From the NCBI GenBank assembly GCA_020002185.1, contig CM034539.1, positions 4,536,031-4,600,030 of the forward strand: 64,000 nucleotides of DNA, read 5' to 3'. Shown here in pieces: positions 35,254 to 43,886 of this stretch; positions within the stretch are counted from its first letter, which is position 1; each line of letters begins with the position of its first letter. The translations under genes and the position numbers were made by a program. Below the pieces are notes generated by a model that did not search any database, was not told where the DNA came from, and worked only from the letters and a program-made list of their open reading frames with translations. Source of the DNA: Paraescarpia echinospica (taxonomy: Eukaryota; Annelida; Polychaeta; Sabellida; Siboglinidae).

Positions 35254-37012
35254 GTAAGTATACGTTTGTTACTCGTGTGTTGATTGTGAGTCCGGAATAC
35301 AACATACACGGTTGAGTGAAGAGATTCATTGGACTGGATGGCTCAAATTAGTGATATTGTTACTTATTTCACAGTCAATTTATATTTTCCTTGATTTTTT
35401 ATTGACTTCAGCAACCTTCCTCAGATGGTTACCGATAGATGTTAATACGGTAGTCCTTCTGCTCAGACGTGTGGTTATCCCGGCTGCTCAGACGTATGGT
35501 CATCCCGGTGTGTGCCCCCGGCCATGCCTTGTGGGACTTCAGCAGATCGACATATATGTGAAGAGTCGGTACCATGATTGATCTCGATTCATGCTGTCCT
35601 TGCACAAATCGGCCATCACAGATCATCACAGATCAACAAACTCACAAAGTCGACTGGGAAGGAGGCACATTTGTAGACCGGGCGTCGTACTGGATATAAG
35701 GAGGTTTCGAATAAGCGATCTAGATTAGATAAACAAAGGACACAATGAATCGAGATGAATGCAGGTACCAATTCTCACATATGGGTCACTCTTTGAAGCT
35801 GGGTGCCACACAGTGGCATTCACTTCAAATCAATTTATTGCTTACCAATTCACTTATTCAGTCCGTTTGTTGTTGATCATTGTGTTGAATTTTGATGTAT
35901 TAATAAATGGGAATAAACCAAGGTATGAAAAAATATGACTTCGTATGTGCTTTGAAGCAAACTATCGACAAATAGAGACGAAAATGGCGGACCAATATGT
36001 GACAAGTTTCGCCACTCGGTGTATTTGGGTAGGCGTGTGCAAGTAAAGTGAATAAAAACAGAAAAAAACATACGAATTCGTGCTGTTTATGTGTCTTTTA
36101 AGTGTTTACTTTATTTCCTCCATCGACGAATCTAAGTAAAGTGTATTTTCGACGAAATGAAAATCGAATGTCCAACGTAACACATGGTTTCCGCAGTTGA
36201 CACCTTTACATTTGAACTGAGCGAAGTACGATCCCGCGCATAAATCCAGAACTATTTGCACTGACCCAGTGTCGACGTATATTTGAAATCTGCAATACCA
36301 ATGTTTGTGTGAACAAATAAAACAATTAGTCTTTTACCAGCGATTTTACTTTAGCTTTCTGGGTCAATTCCGGTTTTCTCGGTTACGTCGGACTGAACAA
36401 ATCATTCAATTTCTCTTTGTAATCGAAAACTTGTGTAATTATTTGATGACCCATTAACTATAACTCTCCGCGGAGGAATATCTGCACATTGAATGCGTGC
36501 GTAGCGTTCCCTCGGGTACACAAACGAAGGTTTCAAATGTTTGCTTCCGGCCGGTGGGAGATTGTTACGCAGGACATCGTATGCTACTGACCTTGCCTCA
36601 AGGTAAGATTCTGCAAAACTGTGATTGTTCAGTGAATGGTTTTTGAATTAACAATACGACAGGAAGTTTGAAATTCAAACACGAAAGTGCGTACCCACTT
36701 TTGATCGAACAAAATTGTCGATCACAAATTTAGCTGTCTTCTGAAAATTAACGCGATTTTACACATATTGTCATTAAGTGTTTGTTATTTATTCCTGGCT
36801 GCCCTTTGTGTACATGCAAACAGATCGACATATGCGTTTTGAGTACGAAACATGCATTAAATGGAAACTTGATGTCCAACGTATCCGGAAGCCTAAATTG
36901 ATGACTTTCACGGACTCTTGTTACGTTGCACATGAGGATTTGCAGTACATGACCATATAATCCATTGTTCTTGTGTTGCCTGCTTAATTTTTCTCATTTA
37001 TTCCCTCTTAGG
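35254..37012. other. Intron or intergenic DNA left of the viral element
   Basis: AT-rich, no coding or repeat family recognised. The similarity to copy B stops being testable at 35668. Confidence 0.35.
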
Positions 37013-37195
37013 TTTTGATTTACTTGGGTCAGAAACAGACCATGTGGTTAAAAATCTTTGCAAGGGTCCTTCTGATGGCGAGAGTGCAGTCGTGAAGAGT
37101 GGAGCAACAAGAGCCGTCAGATCTGGTGATGCTCTCATTGCAAATGCGAGGGACTTGTTCGACTTCTGCAACAACAGCAACCTCAACAAGCAACC
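37013..37195 (+). CDS. Possible host exon beside the viral element
   Basis: 183 bp between a good polypyrimidine acceptor (CCCTCTTAG) and a possible donor (GTAGGC). One frame is open throughout (LGSETDHVVKNLCKGPSDGE and ARDLFDFCNNSNLNKQP). Another frame, in phase with the exon at 35044, runs 28 codons to a stop. No family was recognised. It may be unrelated to coding. Confidence 0.25.
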
Positions 37196-37220
37196 TGTAG
37201 GCGATGGCTGCAAACACAGT

Positions 37221-38138
37221 CTACGGATTTCTAATGTAGTCTCCGTTGTAGGCGACGTTATCGATCATCTTCAGGAAGAGGCGTTTCGGAATCGCACCCA
37301 TGTACAGGTTCTCGTGCGTGTGCGATAGCGTACCCGCCGTTATCGAGAACGATTTGCAGTCGACGCGGCGCAGCGGAAACTTAGCCGTTCCCAACGTCCA
37401 CGATTTGATATGTCCCATCTGGACGGCCGGGTTCAACTTCACTTTTCGCACGTGCAGTCGAATCGCCTGCAGCACAATGCGCAACCCCGGTACGGCTTTC
37501 GCGCCCATGAGCGCGAAGGTGTCCTTCGAGCGCACCATGCGTACTTTCGTGTCGACGCTGTTCGGTATGTGTCTGTTTAGCATAAACGCGTCGACGTGCA
37601 CGCGTCCCATCATCTCCACCTCGTTGCTATCGGCCGTCATGACGCGCCGTGCCTCGAACCCGACGTTGTTGTTCCCGAGCGTGTCCATCCGTTCGGCGGT
37701 GTCTTTGTACCACAACGAACCCGTGAGATGCGAACGTTTCGCGTCGCTACCATAACTCAGCAGCGTCTCGTGGTAGGCCCGGTACGCGTACGTATTGGTC
37801 GACGGCGTCACGAGGGTGTTGTTCAGCGACACGTCGAGTTGACTGAACATCGAATGCAGGAAATTGTTGACCGGCGCCACGTTGACGCCGGCCGCCAGAT
37901 CGGTACCGTCTCCCTGTGTCACTTTGAAGCGCACGTACACTTGAAGGCTCGCCAGGTCCGTATAGTCTTCGCCCGAACCCGGGATGAGGAACTCGATAGG
38001 GCCGCCGGCGTCGAAAGTCGTCAGCGGCTGGTAGACGGTCCACTGATTTCTCTCGACGCTCGTCTGCGTCACCGGTCCGCTGAACAGTTCCAGTTCGGCC
38101 TTCACGCCCTCGCACGTTGCGCCGTTCAAGAACGCCAT
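37221..38138 (-). pseudogene. Major capsid protein (double jelly-roll), C-terminally truncated
   Basis: Hexon-like capsid subunit of Polinton/adintoviruses (the 'F54H12.2-like' family). ATG at 38138. Seen: ELELFSGPVTQTSVE near residues 15-30, the conserved PIEFLIPGSGEDYTDL segment, then VAPVNNFLHSMFSQLDVSLN, TNTYAYRAYHETLLSYG and HENLYMGAIPKRLFLKMIDN. These are the family's first jelly roll and the start of the second. The frame stops after 305 residues at 37221, and the sequence beyond shows no capsid similarity in any frame; full-length relatives are clearly longer. The break therefore marks the edge of the element rather than a point mutation. The gene follows the pX-like gene by 2 bp (38141/38138). 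Confidence 0.9.
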
Positions 38139-38140
38139 CG

Positions 38141-38608
38141 TTACTCGTCGAATATGTCGTGATCCGTTCGTCGCGGTCTCTTCCGCCTACTGACGGCCGT
38201 CGCCGCTAGGCGCGATCTCTTTATGCCGACGCCGCCGCCGCGGGGGCGGCGCTGCTGCTGCTGCTGCGTTTGTTTCTTCCTCTTCTTCTTCTTCGGGGAC
38301 GGTGCCTGCGATTTCAATAGGCCTTCGAGAAGATCGGCGCCGGCCTACTTCGCGCGTCGTTTTATCGACTGTTTCAGATTGCCGCCGGCGACGACGTCGC
38401 GCGCCACGTGCATGCCGGTGTTGAGCGGACGTTTTCCCAACGCCAACGCGCCTCTCTTGATAAGCGGCATGGCGCTTCGAAACAGGCTCCCGAAGAGATT
38501 ACCCAGACCGTGACCTCGTTGACCCCGACCACCGACGAAGACCGGCAGCTGACCGCCGACCTGACGAACGTAGTAGTCCACGTACGGGTTCTTCGACGAC
38601 GGCGACAT
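38141..38608 (-). pseudogene. Adenovirus pX-like basic virion protein, one internal stop
   Basis: ATG at 38608; the frame is open to TAA at 38141-38143 except for one TAG at 38345-38347, giving 155 codons in all. Before the stop: PYVDYYVRQVGGQLPVFVGG, GHGLGNLFGSLFRSAMPLIK and ALGKRPLNTGMHVARDVVAG. This Gly/Arg-rich, pX/mu-like sequence recurs in Polinton-type elements. After the stop the same frame continues with AGADLLEGLL, a Lys-rich block, poly-Gln, and ends HDIFDE. Both halves belong to one protein family, so the TAG is read as a nonsense change (CAG to TAG would be a single C-to-T, inference). Likely role: condensing packaged DNA or lining the capsid. Confidence 0.8.
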
Positions 38609-38609
38609 G

Positions 38610-39485
38610 TTAAAACAATTTCGATTTACAGTGTCTGAAGTGAAGCGTCGTCACCACCTTTCCCTGCTCGAATGGTATCGGTTGGCCGTGATCGTCTCTT
38701 ATATCGACTTCGACCTCGTCGAATTGATTCCGCAGCAGCTTCACGTATTGCACGCGGTCGAACGTTTCCGAAATAACGTCACCGTTCTCACCGCGGACGG
38801 CGATGTTTCGAAGGAGTGGCGCGTACACGTCACCGACGACGCTCGGTTCCACGAGATCCGTGTACACGTACAGGCTCTCGATGCCCGCCGACATATTCAC
38901 CGTATCGCGACCTTCGTACTCGTACGTGTACGCGACGGGCGCGGTGTTGATGACGACCGCCGCCGGCGCGGGACCGTACAAGGCCGGACTCAGGATCGTG
39001 TTGCTATGGAAACCTAGCACGTACTTCAGACGGCTCGTATGAGGTATGATAAATTCGACACCCGACGACATACGTAGCGTAAATCGGTTAGAGACGGCGC
39101 AGTATTCTAGCACGGCCTTGACCTTCCTGGTGCATAATTTATCTAGCGCCTCGTTGATCCTGTTCAACAACGTATAAACGTTGTTGTAGAAACCGTGAGG
39201 AATCGTGGTCTGACGATATATCAGCACGGTCGAGCCGTGTTCGTCTATCTGCGTGTAAACACCCGGATCGCCCGTCGCGCAAGTCAGGTAGAAGTAGGCG
39301 TCCTTCTTTCTCACGTTGTACCACGTGTGCGGATACTGTACCGACACCGCTCCGCATTACCACTCCCCCGCCAGGTCGAAACGTCGCGGCAACGTCGTGA
39401 CGAAGTGCGTCAACGTATTTTCGGGGTGACGTTTCATAGACGCGTTGCTCGGCAGCGTCAGGTAAAAGTCAGACGAGACCGCCAT
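38610..39485 (-). pseudogene. Minor capsid (penton-like) protein, one internal stop
   Basis: ATG at 39485, 291 codons, with one in-frame TAA at 39357-39359 after residue 42. The start encodes FYLTLPSNASMKRHPENTLT, the conserved N-terminus of the Polinton minor capsid protein. After the stop the same frame carries VQYPHTWYNVRKKDAYFY, IPHGFYNNVYTLLNRINEAL, then a beta-rich body ending VVTTLHFRHCKSKLF. The single-jelly-roll assignment comes from family knowledge; the fold cannot be seen directly. Its start overlaps the end of the upstream membrane-protein gene by 17 bp, and its stop is 1 bp from the pX-like start. Expected role: penton at capsid vertices. Confidence 0.8.
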
Positions 39486-39837
39486 CGTGTTGTTGTCGAC
39501 GTTCGCCGCCGCCGCCGCCAACACTCATAGACGGACTCGGGAGCAGGTAACCGAGACAGCTGCTCAACAGCGCCGTCCACAGGTTGGAGTCACCTTGACC
39601 TTTCGTCAGATTGTATATACTTACGGCGATGACGAAGTACAGGACGACGACCTGACAGAGGAATACGATTTCGGCCTTAGGACATTCGTTGCCGCAGATT
39701 CGCCATGGAACGGGTTCGGCGGTGGTTGTGGTGGTAGCGTCGATGGAGTCCGCTTGCTCGTCGACGGAGTGCGCGTGCTCGGCGCCGGCGTTCGTTCGAC
39801 GATCGCCACTCGAGGTACTTTCGTCGTCGTCGCTCAT
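39469..39837 (-). CDS. Small conserved membrane protein of the viral element (122 aa, intact)
   Basis: ATG at 39837. An acidic, Thr-rich N-terminus is followed by PWRICGNECPKAEIVFLCQV, one transmembrane helix (about residues 55-75, VVLYFVIAVSIYNL) and GDSNLWTALLSSCLGYLLPS, ending in a Gly-rich tail. The combination of the Cys pair, the helix and the NLWTALLSSCLGYLLP motif recurs in animal Polinton-type elements. Function unknown; possibly a virion membrane or assembly protein. Frame uninterrupted. Confidence 0.75.
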   Translation of the reverse strand: MSDDDESTSSGDRRTNAGAEHAHSVDEQADSIDATTTTTAEPVPWRICGNECPKAEIVFLCQVVVLYFVIAVSIYNLTKGQGDSNLWTALLSSCLGYLLPSPSMSVGGGGGERRQQHDGGLV

Positions 39838-39995
39838 CGTCGCGCCACTGCGCTCTGTCGATACAGCAGGGACCTTTATACGGTAAGAACGAAGATCCGT
39901 TGCATATTCCCGCCTCGTGCAGTCGCTAGCAGCCCGTGTGACGCATCCAACGATTCATTCTCGTCGTCGCCTCCTCGCTAGTAGTAGTAGTTTTT

Positions 39996-41135
39996 TTATA
40001 GGTCCACGAGCGACTCGGCGTCGATCCAGCTGTTGAATGAGGCCGGATATCCGCTCCATTTTACGAGCGCCTCCGAACCACCGCCACCGCGACGCCGACG
40101 ACGCTGTAGAACCGCCTCCACGCGATACAGTTTGTCCTTCGGAACGACTACGCGTTGTAGTCCCGGTTCGTAGAAGGCGCCCTCTACCGGCGTCCAGGCG
40201 TCGTCCTTCAGGCGATAAAAGGGCGGTTCGGACGGGTGCACCTCAACGACGGTGAACAGCTCCTCGCTCCAGTTAGCCATGTATCCTTTTTTGAATTGAC
40301 CCCTCGTCTTGCTGATACGTACGCGATCTCCCACGCGTAGTTTCGGTTTTCGCCGTTGACCGACGTCGCCACCCCCGTACAGTCGTTGCCATACGGCCTC
40401 CTGATTCGTCGCGTCGACACTCGCCGGCGTCCTACCGATGCTTCGGTGGTAGGCGTTGTTGTACGATCGCACGAAATCCGGTAACGCCTCTACGTAGCGC
40501 AGCGTTTCGTGTTTCGTAAAATAGCGCCACATACGCGTTTTCAATGTTCGATTAAACCGTTCCACGACGCTCGCTTTAGTCTCCTCGTTATGCGTCACGA
40601 AATGATGAACGCCGCGACTCTTTAGCAACGTTTGCAGGGGTCGGTTCAAAAACTCGCTCCCTTTATCGGTCTGCAGCGAGTTCGGCGTCTCGTCGTCGCC
40701 GCCGCTCAGCAGGCGCTCGAAGGCCTCGACGAGCGCCGGACCGGACTTACTCTTCAACGGAACGCACCACGCCCACTTCGAAAACACATCGATCACCGTC
40801 AATAGGTATGTTATACCGTCGTTGTGCGTTTTCAGTCTAGTCAAGTCGACCAGATCGGCTTGCCACTGCTGGTTTCGACCGCTCACGATGACGCGACGTC
40901 ATTTAAAATGTCGTTTAACCGGTTTGTGTAGGGTATAGGCGTCCTGCGACGCAAGCCATCTCTCGACGGCCGGACGTCGGAGCTTCGACGCCTGGTGCAA
41001 CGCGTCGACGCCTCCGTAACTTCCCACCCGTTTCGGAACGATGTAGACGTTATTCAGGTTGTCGTCGTCGACGTCGTTTCGTTGCTGTCGAGGCTTTCGT
41101 TTTGGACGACGACGACGACTCCACCCGGACACCAT
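39996..41135 (-). pseudogene. Polinton-type integrase with chromodomain, one internal stop
   Basis: ATG at 41135; in-frame TGA at 40899-40901, then open to 39996. The N-terminal part has VYIVPKRVGSYGGVDALHQ and RWLASQDAYTLHKPVKRHFK. After the stop comes the rve catalytic core with WQADLVDL, SLQTDKGSEF and SVVERFNRTLK, giving the D, D-x34-E triad. KLRVGDRVRISKTR (an SH3-like C-terminal domain) and a chromodomain (YRVEAVLQ, ALVKWSGYPASFNSW, SLVDL) follow. It would insert linear viral DNA into host chromosomes. The stop lies in a CpG context (CGA to TGA would be one C-to-T change; inference). The last third is Arg/Gly-rich in a low-complexity run. Confidence 0.85.
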
Positions 41136-41239
41136 GACGACGACGACGATGATAAATGTACGATGATTATTATACACGTATAGAGAGCGATAAGCGCGAT
41201 GGTGAAGCCGATGACCGTTATCGCGCGTCGTGACGGCAT
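41054..41239 (-). CDS. Tiny membrane ORF overlapping the integrase start (61 aa)
   Basis: ATG at 41239 overlaps the TGA of the upstream gene (TGATG), a spacing typical of compact viral gene arrays. It encodes AITVIGFTIALIALYTCIII, a single hydrophobic helix, then a Ser run and a Thr-rich tail. It overlaps the integrase N-terminus in another frame. Small membrane ORFs are common in these elements, but no family was recognised. Confidence 0.4.
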   Translation of the reverse strand: MPSRRAITVIGFTIALIALYTCIIIIVHLSSSSSSWCPGGVVVVVQNESLDSNETTSTTTT

Positions 41240-41991
41240 CACAACGTGTCCCACGCCGCGACGCCCAACGAAGGGGATCGTTGTCTGCGTTTAGTTTCGC
41301 CTCGCATCCGACGACGTCTCCACTCCGGCGTCGCTGATGAACTAGTCGTCGTCGGCGTCATCGACGCCTCTTCTAGTATGCGCTTCTGTCGTCGCTCCAT
41401 GTACGACCGATAGCGCGGGTTGCCCACGAATTCCATAGGGATATTCATATCCTTCATGCGCAATCCGAACTCTCGCCATCCTATGGGCGCCGTCTTCTTC
41501 GTTCTCGTTCGCATGAGATCGACCATGTTACTTCCGGCGATCGTTTTACCTTCGTACACGAATTCACCGCGATCGTTCCATCGACAAGACGGATCGGCTT
41601 TCATTTTTTCGGTAAGCAGTCCCGTCTTCCCTTTCAACGTTTTCGGCATACTGGCTATGATTTCGCGTTCTACCACCTCCGACGATGGTGCCGCCACTGT
41701 CGCTGCCGTCGCCCCCACCGCAGGCGTCTCGCCGCTGCTGTTGACCACCGACACGCGTACCGGTTGCGCCGCTCGAGCCGCCTCTATCGTATTGTACCGA
41801 CTCAGCAGTTGATTGTACGGCGCTACCTTTTCGCGTTCCGATAAATCCGAACGTTCTAGAATGTCCTTCATGTCGCTGTCAAGGCTATTCAGCACACGTG
41901 ATCGGGGCATGCTCGACGACTGATCGACACGTGGCAGGAGGCTTTCCACCAATCGTGGGTCGACCAACGCCATCTTCTTCGCGTACTGCAT
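41239..41991 (-). CDS. Conserved Polinton-type protein of unknown function (250 aa, intact)
   Basis: Start chosen at ATG 41991 because relatives begin with a similar YAKKMALVDPRL sequence; the frame is also open upstream to a GTG. It encodes SLDSDMKDILERSDLSEREK and YNQLLSRYN, an Ala/Val/Ser linker, then KADPSCRWNDRGEFVYEGKT, IAGSNMVDLMRTRTKK and IGWREFGLRM, with an Arg-rich C-terminus. This pattern recurs in animal Polintons and is also seen as repetitive 'uncharacterised' proteins. Possibly a virion core component (inference). It is tightly packed: the upstream gene ends at 42013 and the next ORF starts on its stop codon. Confidence 0.7.
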   Translation of the reverse strand: MQYAKKMALVDPRLVESLLPRVDQSSSMPRSRVLNSLDSDMKDILERSDLSEREKVAPYNQLLSRYNTIEAARAAQPVRVSVVNSSGETPAVGATAATVAAPSSEVVEREIIASMPKTLKGKTGLLTEKMKADPSCRWNDRGEFVYEGKTIAGSNMVDLMRTRTKKTAPIGWREFGLRMKDMNIPMEFVGNPRYRSYMERRQKRILEEASMTPTTTSSSATPEWRRRRMRGETKRRQRSPSLGVAAWDTL

Positions 41992-42012
41992 CAAACACCC
42001 GCTGCCGATCAC

Positions 42013-42396
42013 CTATCTGAGCAGCGGCAGGAGAACGGTGCTCGCTAACGGCGCTAGCAGGGCCGTCAAAAAACCACCCGCACCCTTTTGCAAGATGACA
42101 CGCTTCTGCTTAAGCGCAACGTGTTTGTCGACGAGTTTACGCAGGTGATTCCTGTATTTCGACAACACGCGTTTCTGTTTCGGCGACAACTTCACGTTCC
42201 CTTTCAGAATGTTGTACGCGCAATCGCACAGACTACAAATGAGACCGGCGTCCGCGTGGGCGAGCACGGCTTTTCGCAGATCGATGTTCCGCCTATGTCT
42301 CTCCAACAGCTGCAGGGCGACAATGTGTCTCTTCACTCGATTCGTCGGTGCCGCCACCTTCGGTCGTCGCTTCGCTGGCACCGCGCGTCCCGTCAT
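42013..42396 (-). CDS. Conserved small basic Polinton-type protein (127 aa, intact)
   Basis: Start at ATG 42396, 6 bp downstream of the ATPase stop; the frame is open further upstream but overlaps the ATPase C-terminus. It encodes HIVALQLLERHRRNIDLRKA, LICSLCDCAYNILKGNVKLS, PKQKRVLSKYRNHLRKLVDK and QKGAGGFLTALLAPLASTV. The CxLCxxAxNxLKGN motif and the glycine/leucine-rich hydrophobic C-terminus recur in animal Polinton-type elements. The hydrophobic tail suggests membrane or capsid contact, but no activity can be assigned. Confidence 0.7.
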   Translation of the reverse strand: MTGRAVPAKRRPKVAAPTNRVKRHIVALQLLERHRRNIDLRKAVLAHADAGLICSLCDCAYNILKGNVKLSPKQKRVLSKYRNHLRKLVDKHVALKQKRVILQKGAGGFLTALLAPLASTVLLPLLR

Positions 42397-42401
42397 AGCG
42401 A

Positions 42402-43084
42402 CTAATAAACGTACGCCCCGTCGTCCCTCTCTTCTTGTAGTCCGCCGACGCCACCACCACCACCGCCACCACCCTTCCGTACGTACGCGTACTGAAGCCG
42501 ATCGTCCGGAAATATGCACGCACGCAGGCGCATGTCCTCTTCCGTTTCCTGTTTCCGAATAGATAACCGTACGCCGACGACGTCGCGTATTTGAAAGCCT
42601 CTATCATGTAGTTGACCTTTCCCGGGTACATCTGTTTCGCTAGGTGACCTACTTGGCGGGCATCTCGGGGACTCTTGAATAACACTATGTATTGAGCGTT
42701 CAGGCTGATTGTACGGTTTTCTTTCCCTTTCGGAAACGTGTTCTGTCGCAATTATACGACCGACGTATTACAATTATGACTTTTTTTAGTAAATAGTACC
42801 GTCACCCGGCTATTGGTCTCCTCCATGAGGTCGTCGAGTACCAGAAGCGTTCTCGATTTACCGTCTAAACGTTTCGGATCCGGCAGACCGTCTACGAACT
42901 CTATTTTCGAAGACATAGACGCGTAGCCGCTCTGCCACTGTCCGTAGCACCACAGGATTTTCTCCGGCGGCGGATAGATCATAGCGTCGTGACGTATCAG
43001 ACGCTCGACGAACGTCGTCTTACCGCACCCCGTAGGACCGGCTACTATACACGTAAAAGGATGCTTCAACGACGGTCCGTTCAT
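42402..43084 (-). pseudogene. Virion packaging ATPase (A32/FtsK-HerA type), stop plus frameshift
   Basis: ATG at 43084. The P-loop GPTGCGKT lies at residues 16-23, ILWCYGQWQSGY near 43-54, and the Walker B LLVLDD at 80-85, followed by LFTKKSHNCNTSV. A TAA at 42752-42754 interrupts the frame. The same frame then continues with GKENRTISLNAQYIVLFKSP, RQVGHLAKQMYPGKV and SSAYGYLF, and shifts near 42565. The conserved end (EEDMRLRACIFPDDRLQYAY, then a poly-Gly tail) is read in the next frame to TAG at 42402-42404. The family powers DNA packaging into capsids. The shift is best explained by a small deletion, since a few residues usually found between GYL and the end region are missing. Confidence 0.85.
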
Positions 43085-43145
43085 TTTTCACGACTGAACG
43101 ACGAACACTTTTTTACGCGTCTTTATAAGCATCACGCAACTTCGT

Positions 43146-43565
43146 CTACAGTTTACCGAGCATGTTCTCCCCCGCATCGCCCGCGATTCCGCTACCCCAA
43201 AAACCATCCCTACTCGCTACCCATTCCACCAATTCGGCGTCCCCGGTCGCCAACAGTGCAGCCTTCAAATCGCTCGATCCGTCAAACTTCCTCCTCAACA
43301 ACATCTTCATACATCTGACCCTAACGTCGGTCCATTTGGTTCCCGTTCTCTTTTTTTGAATGTAGAAACCGCGTCGTTTCGCTGCATAAGAGCTTCGCGA
43401 ACTTTTGATTTCTTCGGCACATTCCACGTCGTCGTAGAATATTGCTTTCCTATACTGATAGGCGTGCTCGACGGATCGAAAGCCCCGACCGAACGCCGAC
43501 ACTCGACACATATACATATTCGACAAGAACGACCGCGATCCACCAAACCTTATAGGTGACGACAT
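43146..43565 (-). CDS. NADAR-domain protein (YbiA/RibX-type N-glycosidase fold), intact
   Basis: ATG at 43565, 139 codons. Motifs in order: FLSNMY (13-18), FRSVEHAYQYRKA (about 29-41), KWTDVRVRCMKMLLRRKF (78-95), LLATGDAELVE (104-114), DGFWGSG (120-126) and GENMLGKL (132-139). These are the signature blocks of the NADAR superfamily, including the EH and D-xFWG pocket residues. Characterised members cleave N-glycosidic bonds in riboflavin intermediates or ADP-ribosyl groups. It is the most upstream gene, on the same strand as the viral genes and only 62 bp from the ATPase. It shares their CpG-rich base use and lacks stops, while several neighbours are broken. Whether it acts on NAD-derived modifications during infection is inference. 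Confidence 0.85.
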   Translation of the reverse strand: MSSPIRFGGSRSFLSNMYMCRVSAFGRGFRSVEHAYQYRKAIFYDDVECAEEIKSSRSSYAAKRRGFYIQKKRTGTKWTDVRVRCMKMLLRRKFDGSSDLKAALLATGDAELVEWVASRDGFWGSGIAGDAGENMLGKL

Positions 43566-43645
43566 CACACCGACTACCGATCACCCGCTACCGCCACCGC
43601 TTATATACTGTCACCACCACCGTTAGATAGACGAACTAAAAATTT

Positions 43646-43716
43646 GCGACTAGGGTTCAAACCCGGAATCTTTCGATCCCTAGGCGAACGCTCTCCTAAG
43701 AGAGCTATACCGTCGC
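43646..43716 (-). tRNA. tRNA-like sequence 1 (degenerate)
   Basis: On the - strand: a D-arm-like GCTC, 8-base loop with GG, GAGC; an anticodon-arm-like TTCGC, CTAGGGA, TCGAA (loop would present AGG, proline); a B-box-like GGGTTTGAACC; and outer GCGAC/GTCGC pairing. The acceptor stem is out of register with a canonical tRNA, so it is tRNA-like or a pseudo-tRNA rather than a normal gene. Confidence 0.4.
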
Positions 43717-43808
43717 CAACGATTATGCAGTGGTTTTACCCCGGTTATATTTTACCATATCTGTACTCACCGCTAGGTGGCATCTCACATACAACGAATC
43801 TAAAAAGG

Positions 43809-43886
43809 GTCGACGAACGGATTCGGACCGGGAATCTTTCGATCCCTAGTCGAACAATCTCCCAGGAGAGCTAATCCGTCGTCGAC
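43809..43886 (-). tRNA. tRNA-like sequence 2 (degenerate)
   Basis: Homologous to the copy at 43646. A perfect 5-bp stem TTCGA/TCGAA closes a 7-base loop CTAGGGA (AGG at the anticodon position), with a B-box-like GGTCCGAATCC. The ends form a near-perfect 14-bp pairing (43809-43823 with 43873-43886) with one bulge, longer than a tRNA acceptor stem. It could be a tRNA-derived element or a structured viral RNA. Confidence 0.4.

Larger units (their letters stand above)
22437..35680 (+). repeat. Segmental duplication, copy A (>=13.2 kb)
   Basis: This segment recurs in the same orientation at 50549-64000. Anchors: 22633/50650, 24704/52700, 27093/55362, 28501/56761, 33156/61435 and 35044/63378. The offset between copies changes only at indels. 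Similarity runs at least to 35668, where copy B meets the window edge. Its contents are a gypsy remnant, a P2X7-ballast-like gene, a transposon-like gene, a foldback element, a LINE fragment and a membrane-protein exon. Confidence 0.95.
37221..43565 (-). mobile_element. Polinton/adintovirus-like endogenous viral element (partial)
   Basis: A GC- and CpG-rich island with a compact array of same-strand genes: NADAR protein, packaging ATPase, two conserved proteins, a small membrane ORF, chromodomain integrase, small membrane protein, minor-capsid-like protein, pX-like basic protein and major capsid protein. The set of double-jelly-roll capsid, A32/FtsK-type ATPase and retroviral-type integrase defines Polinton/Maverick and adintovirus elements. 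Protein-primed DNA polymerase B and adenain-type protease are absent. The left end is cut inside the capsid gene, and no terminal inverted repeats were found. Several genes carry single stops (see entries), so it is a non-functional genomic copy. Confidence 0.9.

Noticed and set aside
37596..38162. 188-codon + frame opposite the capsid gene
   Set aside because: Shadow of the GC-rich capsid gene; Arg/His-rich with no family resemblance.
39487..39981. 164-codon + frame opposite the small membrane protein and integrase end
   Set aside because: Shadow frame in CpG-rich DNA; the - strand has conserved family motifs.
42293..42519. Separate gene starting at 42519 or continuing from the ATPase frame into 42293
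   Set aside because: The ATPase C-terminus is read in the third frame over this stretch, and conserved similarity of the next protein starts at the ATG at 42396.
43646..43886. Two functional tRNA-Pro(AGG) genes
   Set aside because: Anticodon-like loops and B boxes are present, but acceptor stems are out of register and the arms have mismatches, so only 'tRNA-like' is supported.
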